Program-made: the position numbers and the translations under genes
Notes under the pieces: model-generated
Database searches by the model: none
Told to the model about the DNA's origin: nothing
Seen by the model: only the letters and a program-made list of their open reading frames with translations
In this document: piece after piece, positions 39,416 through 47,452 of the stretch
Position numbering within the stretch: the stretch's first letter is position 1
How the letters are laid out: every line of letters begins with the position of its first letter
Assembly: GCF_011193355.1 (NCBI RefSeq)
Contig: NZ_CP049780.1
Coordinates: forward strand, 4,229,085-4,293,084
DNA length: 64,000 nt
Source: Streptomyces sp. JB150
Lineage (GTDB): Bacteria > Actinomycetota > Actinomycetes > Streptomycetales > Streptomycetaceae
Direction: 5' to 3'

Positions 39416-40228
39416 ATGACCCAGAAAGTCGCAGTCCTCGGCACCGGAAAGATCGGCGAAGCCTTGCTCAGCGGAATGATCCGCGCCGGCTGGACCCCCG
39501 CCGACCTCCTGGTCACCGCCCGCCGCCCCGAGCGAGCCGAAGAACTCCGCACCCGCTACGGAGTCACCCCGGTCACCAACGCGGAAGCCGCCAAGACCGC
39601 CGACACCCTGATCCTCACGGTCAAACCGCAGGACATGGGCACCCTCCTCGACGAACTCGCCCCCCACGTCCCCGCCGACCGCCTGGTCATCAGCGGCGCC
39701 GCCGGCATCCCCACGGCCTACTTCGAGGAACGCCTCGCCCCCGGCACCCCGGTCGTCCGCGTCATGACGAACACCCCCGCCCTCGTCGACGAGGCCATGT
39801 CCGTCATCTCCGCCGGCAGCCACGCCACCGCCGACCACCTCGCCCACACCGAGGAGATCTTCGGCGCCGTGGGCAAGACGCTCCGCGTCCCCGAGTCCCA
39901 GCAGGACGCCTGCACCGCCCTCTCCGGCTCCGGCCCGGCCTACTTCTTCTACCTGGTCGAAGCCATGACCGACGCCGGCATCCTCCTCGGCCTGCCCCGC
40001 GACAAGGCCCACGACCTGATCGTCCAGTCCGCGATCGGCGCCGCCACCATGCTCCGCGACAGCGGCGAACACCCCGTCAAACTCCGCGAGAACGTCACCT
40101 CCCCGGCCGGCACCACCATCAACGCCATCCGCGAGCTGGAGAACCACGGTGTCCGCGCCGCCCTCATCGCCGCCCTGGAGGCCGCCCGCGACCGCAGCCG
40201 CGAACTCGCCTCCGGCAACAACAGCTGA
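39416..40228 (+). CDS. proC: Pyrroline-5-carboxylate reductase
   Basis: Last step of proline synthesis, NAD(P)H-dependent. 270 residues from ATG 39416 with GGAGGG upstream; the longer open frame adds 16 non-conserved residues. Rossmann motif VAVLGTGKIGEALLSGMIRA at the start, VKPQDM near 74, and the signature region LSGSGPAYFFYLVEAM with TSPAGTTINAIRELE near the C-terminus. Full length. Confidence 0.97.
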   Translation: MTQKVAVLGTGKIGEALLSGMIRAGWTPADLLVTARRPERAEELRTRYGVTPVTNAEAAKTADTLILTVKPQDMGTLLDELAPHVPADRLVISGAAGIPTAYFEERLAPGTPVVRVMTNTPALVDEAMSVISAGSHATADHLAHTEEIFGAVGKTLRVPESQQDACTALSGSGPAYFFYLVEAMTDAGILLGLPRDKAHDLIVQSAIGAATMLRDSGEHPVKLRENVTSPAGTTINAIRELENHGVRAALIAALEAARDRSRELASGNNS

Positions 40229-40259
40229 CCCGCCCGATGACCGCCCCGCCCTGGGGCGG

Positions 40260-40844
40260 TCACGTCGCCGCGGCCACCACCTCCCGCGTCAGGACCACCC
40301 GCGCGAACCCGTCCCCGTGCAGCGACACCGCCGACGCCTGCCCCAGCTCGTCCGCGCTCTTGCGCCACCCGAACGGCCCGGCCAGATCGAAGGTGTGCGT
40401 CGCGTCGTACGCCACCACCACGTCGTAGCCCAGGTTCCCGCCCATCCGCGCCGTCGTCTCGACGCACAGGTTCGTCTGGATCCCGGCCACCACGAGCTGC
40501 CCGATCCCCTCCGCCTTCAGCCAGGCGTTCAGGTCCGGCGTCCCGTAGAAGGCCGAGTTCACGGTCTTCGACACCAGCAGCTCACTCCCGGCCCCCTTCC
40601 CACGCCGCTCCGCCACGTACTCCTTGAAGTCGTTGCCCTCCTGCCCCGGCCGCAGCGGCGACCGCGGATTCACCGAGTCATGCCGTACGAAGACGACCGG
40701 CCGCCCCGTCACCTGCCAGGCGTCGATGAGCGAGGCGATGTTCTCGTCGGCCCCCGGATTGTTCCGCGGCCCCCAGAACCCGGACTCGTCGAAGCCCTTC
40801 TGCACATCCACGACCAGCAGCGCTGCGTTCTTCGCGATCTCCAT
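40260..40844 (-). CDS. Cysteine hydrolase (isochorismatase-like)
   Basis: 194 residues from ATG 40844 (40856 also possible). The catalytic Asp is in ALLVVDVQKGF at ~12, the Lys in LLVSKTVNSAFYGT, and the nucleophile Cys in VVAGIQTNLCVETTARMG near 125, so the Asp-Lys-Cys triad is complete. Family members hydrolyse nicotinamide, ureidoacrylate or related amides; the substrate here is unknown. It is divergent from a GlxA-type regulator with a perfect palindrome between them. CATGCT lies 7 nt before ATG 40844. Confidence 0.88.
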   Translation of the reverse strand: MEIAKNAALLVVDVQKGFDESGFWGPRNNPGADENIASLIDAWQVTGRPVVFVRHDSVNPRSPLRPGQEGNDFKEYVAERRGKGAGSELLVSKTVNSAFYGTPDLNAWLKAEGIGQLVVAGIQTNLCVETTARMGGNLGYDVVVAYDATHTFDLAGPFGWRKSADELGQASAVSLHGDGFARVVLTREVVAAAT

Positions 40845-40893
40845 GCCCAGAAGCATGGCGCTCGCCCACCACCCGTCCCAGAGGCGCAGAAGT

Positions 40894-40905
40894 CATCGAT
40901 CGATG
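40894..40905. promoter_or_regulatory. 12-bp palindrome between divergent hydrolase and regulator genes
   Basis: CATCGATCGATG is perfectly palindromic and lies midway in the 75-bp divergent promoter region. A candidate operator for the adjacent AraC-type regulator; chance occurrence is not excluded. Confidence 0.4.
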
Positions 40906-40919
40906 GTTTACTGCCACCC

Positions 40920-41927
40920 ATGTACCGCGTGGCCATGGTCGCCTTCCCCGGCATCCGCGCCTTCGACGTCTCCGTCATCACCGAGGTCTGGGGCACCGAC
41001 CGAACCGACCGCGGGGTCCCCGCCTTCGACCTGCGCCGTGTCGCCACCGACACCAGCACCCCCCTCCCTCTGCGCGGCGGCCTCACCCTCCTCCCCGACC
41101 GCACCCTCACCTGGCTGTCCCGGGCCGACCTCGTCCTGATCCCGGGCCTCGACGACCACATCACCCCCGCCCCCACCCCCGTCCTCGACGCCCTGCGCCG
41201 CGCCCACGCCCGCGGCACCACGCTCGCCGCCCTCTGCGGCGGCGCCTTCACCCTCGCCCAGGCCGGCCTCCTCGACGGCCGCCGCGCCATCACCCACTGG
41301 GCACTCGTCGACCTCCTCCGCACCCGGCACCCACGCGTCACGGTCGTCCCCGACGCCCTGTTCATCGAGGACGGCAACATCTGGACCGCGGCCGGCACGG
41401 CCGCCGGCATCGACCTCTGCCTCCACCTCGTACGCCGCGCCCACGGTGCCGAGGCCGCCGCCGCCATCGCCCGCTCCATGGTCACGGCCCCCTTCCGCAC
41501 CGGCACCCAGGCCCAGTTCATCGAACAGCCCACCCCCTGCACGGACCGCGACGCCGACACCCTCGCCGCCGTACGCGAACACGCCCTGCGCCACCTGCAC
41601 GAACCGCTCACGGTCGCCGCCCTCGCCGCCCGCGCGGGCATGTCACCGCGCACCTTCGCCCGCCGCTTCACCGCCGAGACCGGCACCACCCCCCTGCGCT
41701 GGCTCCTCGAGCAGCGCATCGCCGCAGCCCAGAAACTCCTCGAACGCACCGACCTCCCCATGCCCGAGGTCGCCCGCCGCGCCGGCTTCGGCAGCGAGGT
41801 CACGATGCGCCAGCACTTCGCCTCGCGCCTCGCCACCAGCCCACGCGCCTACCGCGCCGCGTTCAGCACGGCTCCCGCCGCGGCCCCTGTATCAGCGGGG
41901 GCAGGCAGCAGCCCGATCGCGCGATAA
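40920..41927 (+). CDS. GlxA-family transcriptional regulator (DJ-1/PfpI plus AraC HTH)
   Basis: 335 residues. Residues 1-170 are a DJ-1/PfpI amidase-like sensor (VAMVAFPGIRAFDVSVITEV, TTLAALCGGAFTLAQAGLL with the nucleophile-elbow Cys, and RRAITHWALVDLL). Residues ~225-320 are two AraC-type helix-turn-helices (LTVAALAARAGMSPRTFARR, MPEVARRAGFGSEVTMRQHF). It probably controls the divergent cysteine hydrolase gene. TTTACT ends 7 nt before ATG. The last 79 bases overlap the 3' end of trpS on the other strand. Confidence 0.9.
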   Translation: MYRVAMVAFPGIRAFDVSVITEVWGTDRTDRGVPAFDLRRVATDTSTPLPLRGGLTLLPDRTLTWLSRADLVLIPGLDDHITPAPTPVLDALRRAHARGTTLAALCGGAFTLAQAGLLDGRRAITHWALVDLLRTRHPRVTVVPDALFIEDGNIWTAAGTAAGIDLCLHLVRRAHGAEAAAAIARSMVTAPFRTGTQAQFIEQPTPCTDRDADTLAAVREHALRHLHEPLTVAALAARAGMSPRTFARRFTAETGTTPLRWLLEQRIAAAQKLLERTDLPMPEVARRAGFGSEVTMRQHFASRLATSPRAYRAAFSTAPAAAPVSAGAGSSPIAR

Positions 41928-42892
41928 GCGGCATCCACGGTCGGCCGGGCCATCCCCCGAGCCTTCTGCGCACCATCCCGCAGCACCCCCTCCACATAGC
42001 CGGGATCCGCACACAACTCCTTGTGCCTCGCCTGTACGGGCCTCAGGAGCTCGACCACGGCCTCAGCGGTGTCCTTCTTCAAGGCGCCGTACGACTCATA
42101 TACACCGCTCAGCGCCTCCGGGTTCCCACCCGTACAAGCGGCGAGGATCTCCAGCAGATTCGCGACACCGGGCCGCGCCTCCCGGTCGTACACGACGTCC
42201 CGCCCGCTGTCCGTCACGGCCCGCATCACCTTCCTGCGCACCACGTCCGGCTCGTCGAGCAGATACACGATCCCCGGACCGACGTCATCGCTCTTGCCCA
42301 TCTTCGACGTCGGCTCCTGCAGGTTCATCACCCGCGCCGCCACCCCCGCAGCCGTGGCCCGAGGCACCACGAACGTGTGCCCGTACCGCTGGTTGAACCG
42401 CACCGCCAGATCCCGGGCCAGCTCCACATGCTGCGTCTGATCGTCCCCGACCGGCACCTCGTCGGTCCCGTACGCCAGGATGTCCGCCGCCATCAGCACC
42501 GGATACGTCAGCAACGACAGCCGCACACTCCCGCCGCGCGCCCGCTCCCGCACGGCCTTCTCCTTGTACTGGATCATCCGCCGCATCTCGCCGTCGGTCG
42601 CCACGCACTCCAGCAGATACGACAGCCGCGCGTGCTCGTCCACATGACTCTGGACGAAAACGGTGCACTTCTCGGGATCGAGCCCCGACGCGAGCAACAG
42701 CGTCGCCGCCTGCCGGCTGAGCCGCCGCACGCGTGCCGGATCGTGTTCCACGGTCAGCGCGTGCAGATCGACGACACAGAACAGGGCGTCGGCCTGGTGC
42801 TGGTCCACCGCGGCCCACCGCCGCATGGCCCCCAGGTAGTTCCCCAGCGTCAGATGCCCGGTCGGCTTGACCCCGCTGAAGACCCGCTTCAT
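41849..42892 (-). CDS. trpS: Tryptophanyl-tRNA synthetase, attenuation-controlled auxiliary form
   Basis: Class I synthetase charging tRNA-Trp. 347 residues from ATG 42892 with GGAGGTGG upstream. HIGH-type motif GVKPTGHLTLGNYLGA at residue 6, KMSKS-type TSKMGKSDD near 198, and VPVGDDQTQHVELARDLA in the tryptophan/ATP site. A leader peptide with adjacent Trp codons and a terminator hairpin lie upstream. That combination, and the genomic position, match the second, indolmycin-resistant synthetase of S. coelicolor, which is induced by ribosome-mediated attenuation; resistance of this protein is inferred, not visible. Confidence 0.93.
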   Translation of the reverse strand: MKRVFSGVKPTGHLTLGNYLGAMRRWAAVDQHQADALFCVVDLHALTVEHDPARVRRLSRQAATLLLASGLDPEKCTVFVQSHVDEHARLSYLLECVATDGEMRRMIQYKEKAVRERARGGSVRLSLLTYPVLMAADILAYGTDEVPVGDDQTQHVELARDLAVRFNQRYGHTFVVPRATAAGVAARVMNLQEPTSKMGKSDDVGPGIVYLLDEPDVVRRKVMRAVTDSGRDVVYDREARPGVANLLEILAACTGGNPEALSGVYESYGALKKDTAEAVVELLRPVQARHKELCADPGYVEGVLRDGAQKARGMARPTVDAAYRAIGLLPAPADTGAAAGAVLNAAR

Positions 42893-42956
42893 CTCTCCAC
42901 CTCCTGGTAGGGCCGCCGCCGTCACCGACGACCGACCCTCCCGGAGGGAGATACGA

Positions 42957-43018
42957 CGACGGCCGCCGAGGCGGCGGCCGTCGAGTGCATACGTGAGGAC
43001 GGCCGCCGTCAGGCGGCC
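42957..43018 (-). promoter_or_regulatory. Trp attenuator hairpins upstream of trpS
   Basis: On the minus strand, arms at 43018-43012 and 43007-43001 (GGCCGCC/GGCGGCC) form a first hairpin overlapping the leader peptide stop. 12-bp arms at 42983-42972 and 42968-42957 (CGACGGCCGCCG and complement) form the terminator. The descending arm of the first hairpin (GACGGCGGCCGTC) can instead pair with the ascending arm of the terminator, giving an antiterminator. A ribosome stalled at the Trp codons would free it. Confidence 0.8.
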
Positions 43019-43050
43019 CACCACTGCTGGGTGCACGTACGCGTAGTCAC
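43009..43050 (-). CDS. trpS leader peptide, MTTRTCTQQWWAA
   Basis: 13-codon open frame, GTG to TGA, with two adjacent Trp codons (TGG TGG) at positions 10-11. TATCGT (43063-43058) ends 7 nt before the GTG, so the leader is itself probably leaderless. It overlaps the first attenuator hairpin. The layout is that of a ribosome-mediated attenuator sensing charged tRNA-Trp. Too short for automated gene finders. Confidence 0.85.
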   Translation of the reverse strand: MTTRTCTQQWWAA

Positions 43051-43091
43051 GGCACCCACGATACGCGGCAGGGGTGCCTCCCGCCCCGGAG

Positions 43092-43640
43092 TTGACACGC
43101 CCCACGCCCGTCCGTAGGGTTCTCCGAGTTGTCCGACGTGAGCGCCGACTCCGGTCGGTCCCCGGACAGCCATTCCGCAAGTACCAAACCACTTTCGACG
43201 CGCAGTCGATCTGTCGTCGTGCCATTGGCGTGCGTATTTACGGAATGCGGAATCCGCGTTCGAAAGGACGCAGCCCCCGATTAGCTCGGGAGCGAGGAAT
43301 CCGCTAAAGTCTCACTCGTCGGAACGGCCCGCAACGGCCGGGAAGGCAACCCCCTCTGACTGGGAGTCAGGCCCGAAAGGATCTGATAGAGTCGGAACCG
43401 CCGGAAAGGGAAACGCGAGAGCGGGAACCTGGAAAGCACCGAGGAAATCGGATCGAGAAAAGATCTGATAGAGTCGGAAACGCAAGACCGAAGGGAAGCG
43501 CCCGGAGGAAAGCCCGAAAGGGTGAGTACAAAGGAAGCGTCCGTTCCTTGAGAACTCAACAGCGTGCCAAAAGTCAACGCCAGATATGTTGATACCCCGT
43601 CTCCAGCATCAGCTGGGACGAGGTTCCTTTGAAAAAACAC
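43092..43640 (+). promoter_or_regulatory. rRNA operon promoter and leader region
   Basis: TTGACA (43092-43097), 17-bp spacer and TAGGGT (43115-43120) is a near-consensus housekeeping promoter. Further -10-like hexamers are TAAAGT (43305-43310) and two TAGAGT (43387-43392, 43469-43474) inside a repeated GATCTGATAGAGTCGGAA element. This matches the multi-promoter layout of Streptomyces rrn operons. The leader that follows (TTGAGAACTCAACAGCGTGC near 43547, GATATGTTGATACCCC near 43584) is typical 16S leader sequence. No 16S gene follows. Confidence 0.88.
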
Positions 43641-43708
43641 AGCGAGGACGCTGTGAACGGTCGGGCCTATTCCGCCTGACTGTTCCGCTCTCGTGATGTG
43701 TCACCGGA

Positions 43709-43765
43709 TGAAGCACGGTAACGTGTGGAGTTGACCGGTACTAATAGGCCGAGGGCTTGTCCTCA
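43709..43765 (+). pseudogene. 23S rRNA 3'-terminal fragment (16S and most of 23S absent)
   Basis: From about 43709 the sequence AAGCACGGTAACGTGTGGAG, then TTGACCGGTACTAATAGGCC and GAGGGCTTGTCCTCA, is the 3' end of Streptomyces 23S rRNA. It is joined directly to 16S leader sequence (TGTTCCGCTCTCGTGATGTG ends at 43699). No 16S, spacer or remaining 23S sequence is present; a normal operon would have roughly 5 kb here. The exact junction cannot be set because GATGTG occurs at both ends. The fragment cannot give functional 23S rRNA. Confidence 0.88.
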
Positions 43766-43849
43766 GTTGCTCGCGTCCACTGTGTTGGTTCTGAAACCAC
43801 GAACAACCGTCGTAGCCGTTGCTGCGGCTCCGGTTGACAGTTTCATAGT

Positions 43850-43968
43850 GTTTCGGTGGTCATAGCGTGAGGGAAACGCCCGGTTACATTCCGAACCCGG
43901 AAGCTAAGCCTTACAGCGCCGATGGTACTGCAGGGGGGACCCTGTGGGAGAGTAGGACGCCGCCGAAC
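43850..43968 (+). rRNA. rrf: 5S ribosomal RNA
   Basis: About 119 nt from GTTTCGGTGGTCATAGCG to ACGCCGCCGAAC, the ends pairing as helix I. Conserved blocks GAAACGCCCGGTTACATTCC, GAACCCGGAAGCTAAGCC and GATGGTACTGCAGGGGGGAC are intact. It stands 85 nt after the 23S end, as in a normal operon, and is followed by a T-rich terminator, so only the upstream rRNA genes are lost. Confidence 0.95.
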
Positions 43969-43978
43969 AATTATTGGG

Positions 43979-44010
43979 AAAACCCCCGCATCACATGATG
44001 CGGGGGTTTT
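43979..44010 (+). terminator. rRNA operon terminator
   Basis: 15-bp perfect stem (arms 43979-43993 and 43996-44010, AAAACCCCCGCATCA and complement) ending in TTTT. Confidence 0.9.
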
Positions 44011-44030
44011 CTGCGTTTAAGGTCTATCGC

Positions 44031-44675
44031 ATGCGCTATGACTTGGTCATCTTCGACAACGACGGTGTGCTCGTCGACAGTGAGCCGATTTCCAACCGGC
44101 ATCTGGCGGCCTATCTCACCGAGCTGGGGCACCCGACGACGTACGAGGACTCCATCCGGGACTTCATGGGGTCCGCGATGCACCGGGTCCACGAGCTGAT
44201 AGAGGAGCGCACCGGGCGGCGGCTGCCGGCGGAGTTCGACGACGTCTTCCACGCTCGGGTGTTCGCGGCGTTCGAACGGGAGCTGAAGGCCGTCGACGGG
44301 GCCGCCGAGGTGCTGGAGAAGCTGGCCGCGGACGGGGTGCCGTACTGCGTGGCGTCCTCGGGGAGCCATGAGCGGATCCGGGTGGGGCACCGGGTGGCCG
44401 GGCTGGAGCGGTGGTTCGACGACGGGCGGATCTTCAGTTCGCAGGACGTCGGGCGGGGCAAGCCGGCGCCGGACCTGTTCCTGCACGCGGCGGAGCGGAT
44501 GGGGGTCGCGCCGGAGCGGTGTGTGGTCGTCGAGGACAGTCCGCTGGGGGTCCGGGCGGCGGTGGCCGCGGGGATGCACGTGTACGGGTTCACCGCCATG
44601 ACGCCGGCCGCGAAGCTCGCGGGGGCGACCGGGCTGTTCTCCGAGATGGGGGAGCTGATCGGACTGCTCGCCTGA
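44031..44675 (+). CDS. HAD-superfamily hydrolase (beta-phosphoglucomutase-like)
   Basis: 214 residues from ATG 44031, with TAAGGT 7 nt upstream, so probably leaderless; the longer frame begins inside the rRNA terminator. Motif I DLVIFDNDGVLVDSEPISNR (nucleophile Asp and acid/base Asp), motif II YCVASSGSHERI, motif III Lys in GRGKPAPDLFLHAAE, and motif IV CVVVEDSPLGVRAA. The helical cap between ~18 and 85 marks subclass I (phosphoglycolate phosphatase / beta-phosphoglucomutase type). Substrate not determined. Confidence 0.92.
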   Translation: MRYDLVIFDNDGVLVDSEPISNRHLAAYLTELGHPTTYEDSIRDFMGSAMHRVHELIEERTGRRLPAEFDDVFHARVFAAFERELKAVDGAAEVLEKLAADGVPYCVASSGSHERIRVGHRVAGLERWFDDGRIFSSQDVGRGKPAPDLFLHAAERMGVAPERCVVVEDSPLGVRAAVAAGMHVYGFTAMTPAAKLAGATGLFSEMGELIGLLA

Positions 44676-44754
44676 GCCGGCGCCGAACAGCTGAAGGAAA
44701 TTCATCTTTGGCTTGATATACCCAGCGGTACGCCGGGGCCCTACGCTCGCCGCC

Positions 44755-45975
44755 ATGACGGATCAGCTGCGGCGCGGCAGGGCTTCGCTGGCGTTCGGAT
44801 TCTTCGCTCAGGGCGTCGCCTTCGCGTTGCTCGTGACGCGGATCCCGGCGATCCAGGACCGGTACGGGGTGTCGGACGCGCTGCTGCCGGCGTTCCTGGC
44901 GGCCGTGCCGGTGCTGGCCGGGGCAGGGAGCGTGGCGACCGAGTGGCTGGTGCGGCGCGTACCGGCCAGTGCGGTGCTGCGGTGGTCCCAGCCCGTCGTG
45001 CTCCTGGCGCTCCTCGGCGTGGGCGCGGGGGAGCGGATGGCGGTACTGGCCGTGGCGCTGGGGGTGTTCGGGCTGGCCGTGGGGGCGCTGGACGCGTCGA
45101 TGAACATGCTCGGGGTGAGCCTCCAGCGGTCGTACGGGCGCAGCATCATGCTCGGGTTTCACGCGGCGTACAGCCTGGGCGGGATTCTCGGGGCCTCGCT
45201 GGCGTGGGTGGAGGCGCACTGGGGGCTGGCGCTCGGCGTGTCGTATCTGCCGGTCGTGGGGGTGTTGCTGCCGCTGTGTCTGGTGGGGAGCCGGTGGTAC
45301 GTCGACGGGGGGCGGGCTGCGGCCGGTGAGGGGGAGGGGGACGCGGGTGGCGGCGGTGGTGTCGTGTTCAAGGCGCTGCTGCCGTTGTGCCTGGTGATGA
45401 CCTTCGCGTACATCGGGGACTCGACCGTGGCCAACTGGAGTGCGAAGTACCTCCAGGACGTGCTGGGCAGTTCCGAGCAGGCGGCGACGGTTCCGTACAA
45501 CGTCTACATGGTGACCACGCTGCTGGGGCGGGCCGTCGGGGACGCCGGGGTGCGGCGGTTCGGGGCCGTGGCGGTGGTGCGGGGCGGGGCGCTGGTGGCG
45601 GCGGCCGGGTTCGCGGTGGTGGCCGGGGCGCCCGGGGCGTGGGTGGGGATGCTCGGATTCACGCTGCTGGGGCTGGGGTTGTGCGTGCTCGTGCCGCAGA
45701 CGTTCGCGGCGGCGGGGCGGCTGTTCCCGGGGGCGTCCGATGCGGCGGTCGCGCGGCTGAACGTATTCAACTACGTGGGGTTTTTGATCGGTTCGCCGTT
45801 GGTGGGGGCGTTGGGCGACGCGTGGAGTTACCGCGGGGCGATGCTTGTGCCGATGGTGCTGGTCCTGGTGACGCTGGTGTATGCCAGGTCGTTCGCCGCT
45901 CAACCGGACCGATACGGTGGCGGGCATGAGCGGCCGCGCACAGCTGATGTGGGACGAGGCAGTAACGGGGTATGA
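44755..45975 (+). CDS. MFS transporter
   Basis: 406 residues with about 12 membrane segments, beginning SLAFGFFAQGVAFALLVTRI and including VLLALLGVGAGERMAVLAVA, MLGFHAAYSLGGILGASLAW and, near the end, AMLVPMVLVLVTLVYARSF. A Gly-rich cytoplasmic loop separates the two halves at ~195-205. It resembles the sugar/fucose-permease-like branch without charged substrate motifs I can name. ATG 44755 has TACGCT 7 nt upstream. The last 50 bases overlap the start of the deacetylase gene. Confidence 0.88.
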   Translation: MTDQLRRGRASLAFGFFAQGVAFALLVTRIPAIQDRYGVSDALLPAFLAAVPVLAGAGSVATEWLVRRVPASAVLRWSQPVVLLALLGVGAGERMAVLAVALGVFGLAVGALDASMNMLGVSLQRSYGRSIMLGFHAAYSLGGILGASLAWVEAHWGLALGVSYLPVVGVLLPLCLVGSRWYVDGGRAAAGEGEGDAGGGGGVVFKALLPLCLVMTFAYIGDSTVANWSAKYLQDVLGSSEQAATVPYNVYMVTTLLGRAVGDAGVRRFGAVAVVRGGALVAAAGFAVVAGAPGAWVGMLGFTLLGLGLCVLVPQTFAAAGRLFPGASDAAVARLNVFNYVGFLIGSPLVGALGDAWSYRGAMLVPMVLVLVTLVYARSFAAQPDRYGGGHERPRTADVGRGSNGV

Positions 45976-47098
45976 CTTCGGGCCGGGGCATCCGATGGAT
46001 CCGGTCCGGCTGGCCCTGACCCGGCGACTGGTCTCGGCGTTCGGGCTCGACCGTGAGGTGGAGGTCGTGGCGGCGAAGCCGGCCGGGGAGTCGACGCTGC
46101 GGCTCGTCCACCGCGAGGACTACATCGAGGCGGTCAAGGCGGCTTCGGCGGATCCCCGTCGGGCGGACGGATCGTACGGGATCGGGACGCTGGACGATCC
46201 GGCGTTCGCCGGGATGCACGAGGTGTCGTCGCTGATCGCCGGGATGTCGGTGGGGGCCGCGGAGGCGGTGTGGCGGGGCGACGCGCTGCACGCCGTGAAC
46301 TTCGCGGGCGGGCTGCACCACGCGATGCCGGGCGGGGCGGCGGGGTTCTGCGTCTACAACGACGCGTCGCTGGCGATCGCGCGGCTGCTGGAGCTGGGGG
46401 CCGAGCGGGTCGCTTACGTGGACGTCGACGTGCATCACGGGGACGGGGTGCAGGCGGCCTTCTGGGAGGATCCACGGGTTCTGACGATCTCGCTGCACGA
46501 GCATCCGCGCACGCTGTTCCCGCAGACCGGGTGGCCGGAGGAGACCGGGGGCGGTGCGGGTGAGGGGTCCGCGGTGAACCTGGCGCTGCCGGCGGGGACC
46601 GGGGACGCGGGGTGGCTGCGGGCGTTCCACGCGGTGGTGCCGGAGCTGATCGCGGATTTCCGGCCGCAGGTGCTGGTGACGCAGCACGGGGCGGACACCC
46701 ACTTCGAGGACCCGCTGGCGCATCTCGCGGTCTCGCTGGACGCGCAGCGGGCGGTGCAGGTGGCGTGTCACCGGCTGGCGCACGAGTACGCCGACGGGCG
46801 GTGGCTCGCGCTGGGCGGCGGCGGGTACGCCGTGGTGGACGTGGTGCCGCGGTCGTGGACGCATCTGGTGGGCATCGCGGCGGGGCGGGAGATCGCGCCG
46901 GAGACGGTGATCCCGGAGGCGTGGCGGCAGGAGGTGTTCGCGCGGACTCGGGAGCTGGGGCCGATGCGGATGACGGACGGCCGGTGGCCGGTGTCCTTCC
47001 GGGAGTGGGAGGACGGGTACGACCCGGCCGACCGGCTGGATCAGGCGGTGCTGGCGGTGCGGCGGGCGGTGTTCCCGTTGCGCGGGCTGCTGGCGTAG
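45926..47098 (+). CDS. Acetoin utilization protein AcuC-type deacetylase
   Basis: 390 residues of the arginase/deacetylase fold, class I histone deacetylase-like. Catalytic motifs: NFAGGLHHAMPGGAAGFCVY near 128, YVDVDVHHGDGVQAAFWED near 166 (metal ligands Asp and His), TISLHEHP, VTQHGADTHFEDPLAHL and LALGGGGYAVVDVVPRSW. Probably removes acetyl groups from proteins such as acetyl-CoA synthetase. ATG 45926 lies inside the MFS gene, 7 nt after TACGGT, so it likely has its own leaderless promoter. Confidence 0.9.
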   Translation: MSGRAQLMWDEAVTGYDFGPGHPMDPVRLALTRRLVSAFGLDREVEVVAAKPAGESTLRLVHREDYIEAVKAASADPRRADGSYGIGTLDDPAFAGMHEVSSLIAGMSVGAAEAVWRGDALHAVNFAGGLHHAMPGGAAGFCVYNDASLAIARLLELGAERVAYVDVDVHHGDGVQAAFWEDPRVLTISLHEHPRTLFPQTGWPEETGGGAGEGSAVNLALPAGTGDAGWLRAFHAVVPELIADFRPQVLVTQHGADTHFEDPLAHLAVSLDAQRAVQVACHRLAHEYADGRWLALGGGGYAVVDVVPRSWTHLVGIAAGREIAPETVIPEAWRQEVFARTRELGPMRMTDGRWPVSFREWEDGYDPADRLDQAVLAVRRAVFPLRGLLA

Positions 47099-47253
47099 CG
47101 GCGGGGCCGCCGGCGTGGTCGTCGGGGTACGGCCCAGCGGTACGTGGGCGGGTCGGCGGCATGTGAGCGGCGGGGTGCACGGTGCCAGCGAGGGCGGCGG
47201 TGCCGTCGGTGCCGCGCGGCGCCGGCGGCCCGAGCGCGGTCAGCGGTGCTGTC

Positions 47254-47298
47254 GGCGCCAGCGGCGCCAGCGGCGCCAGCGGCGCCAGCGGTGCCGAC
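47254..47298. repeat. 9-bp tandem repeat in the 354-bp gap 47099-47452
   Basis: Four exact copies of GGCGCCAGC followed by a degenerate fifth, with looser GGTGCC-type copies between 47170 and 47380. The rest of the gap is low-complexity and shows no gene. Apparent frames through it are caused by the 9-bp period. Confidence 0.85.
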
Positions 47299-47452
47299 GG
47301 TGGCACGGTGCCGACGGTGGCAGCGGGCGCCAGTGGGGTCAGCGGTGCCCTCGGTGGCGGCGGTGCGCCGGGCCTTCCGTCCAGTTACGCCAACCGCGCG
47401 GTGGTCCCCCGTTTCCGGGGCGGAGGCGGTTGGGGTCCGGCAGCATCGGTGC

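Noticed and set aside
43281..43640. 119-codon minus-strand frame in the rRNA leader
   Set aside because: It lies in rrn promoter/leader sequence with no coding character.
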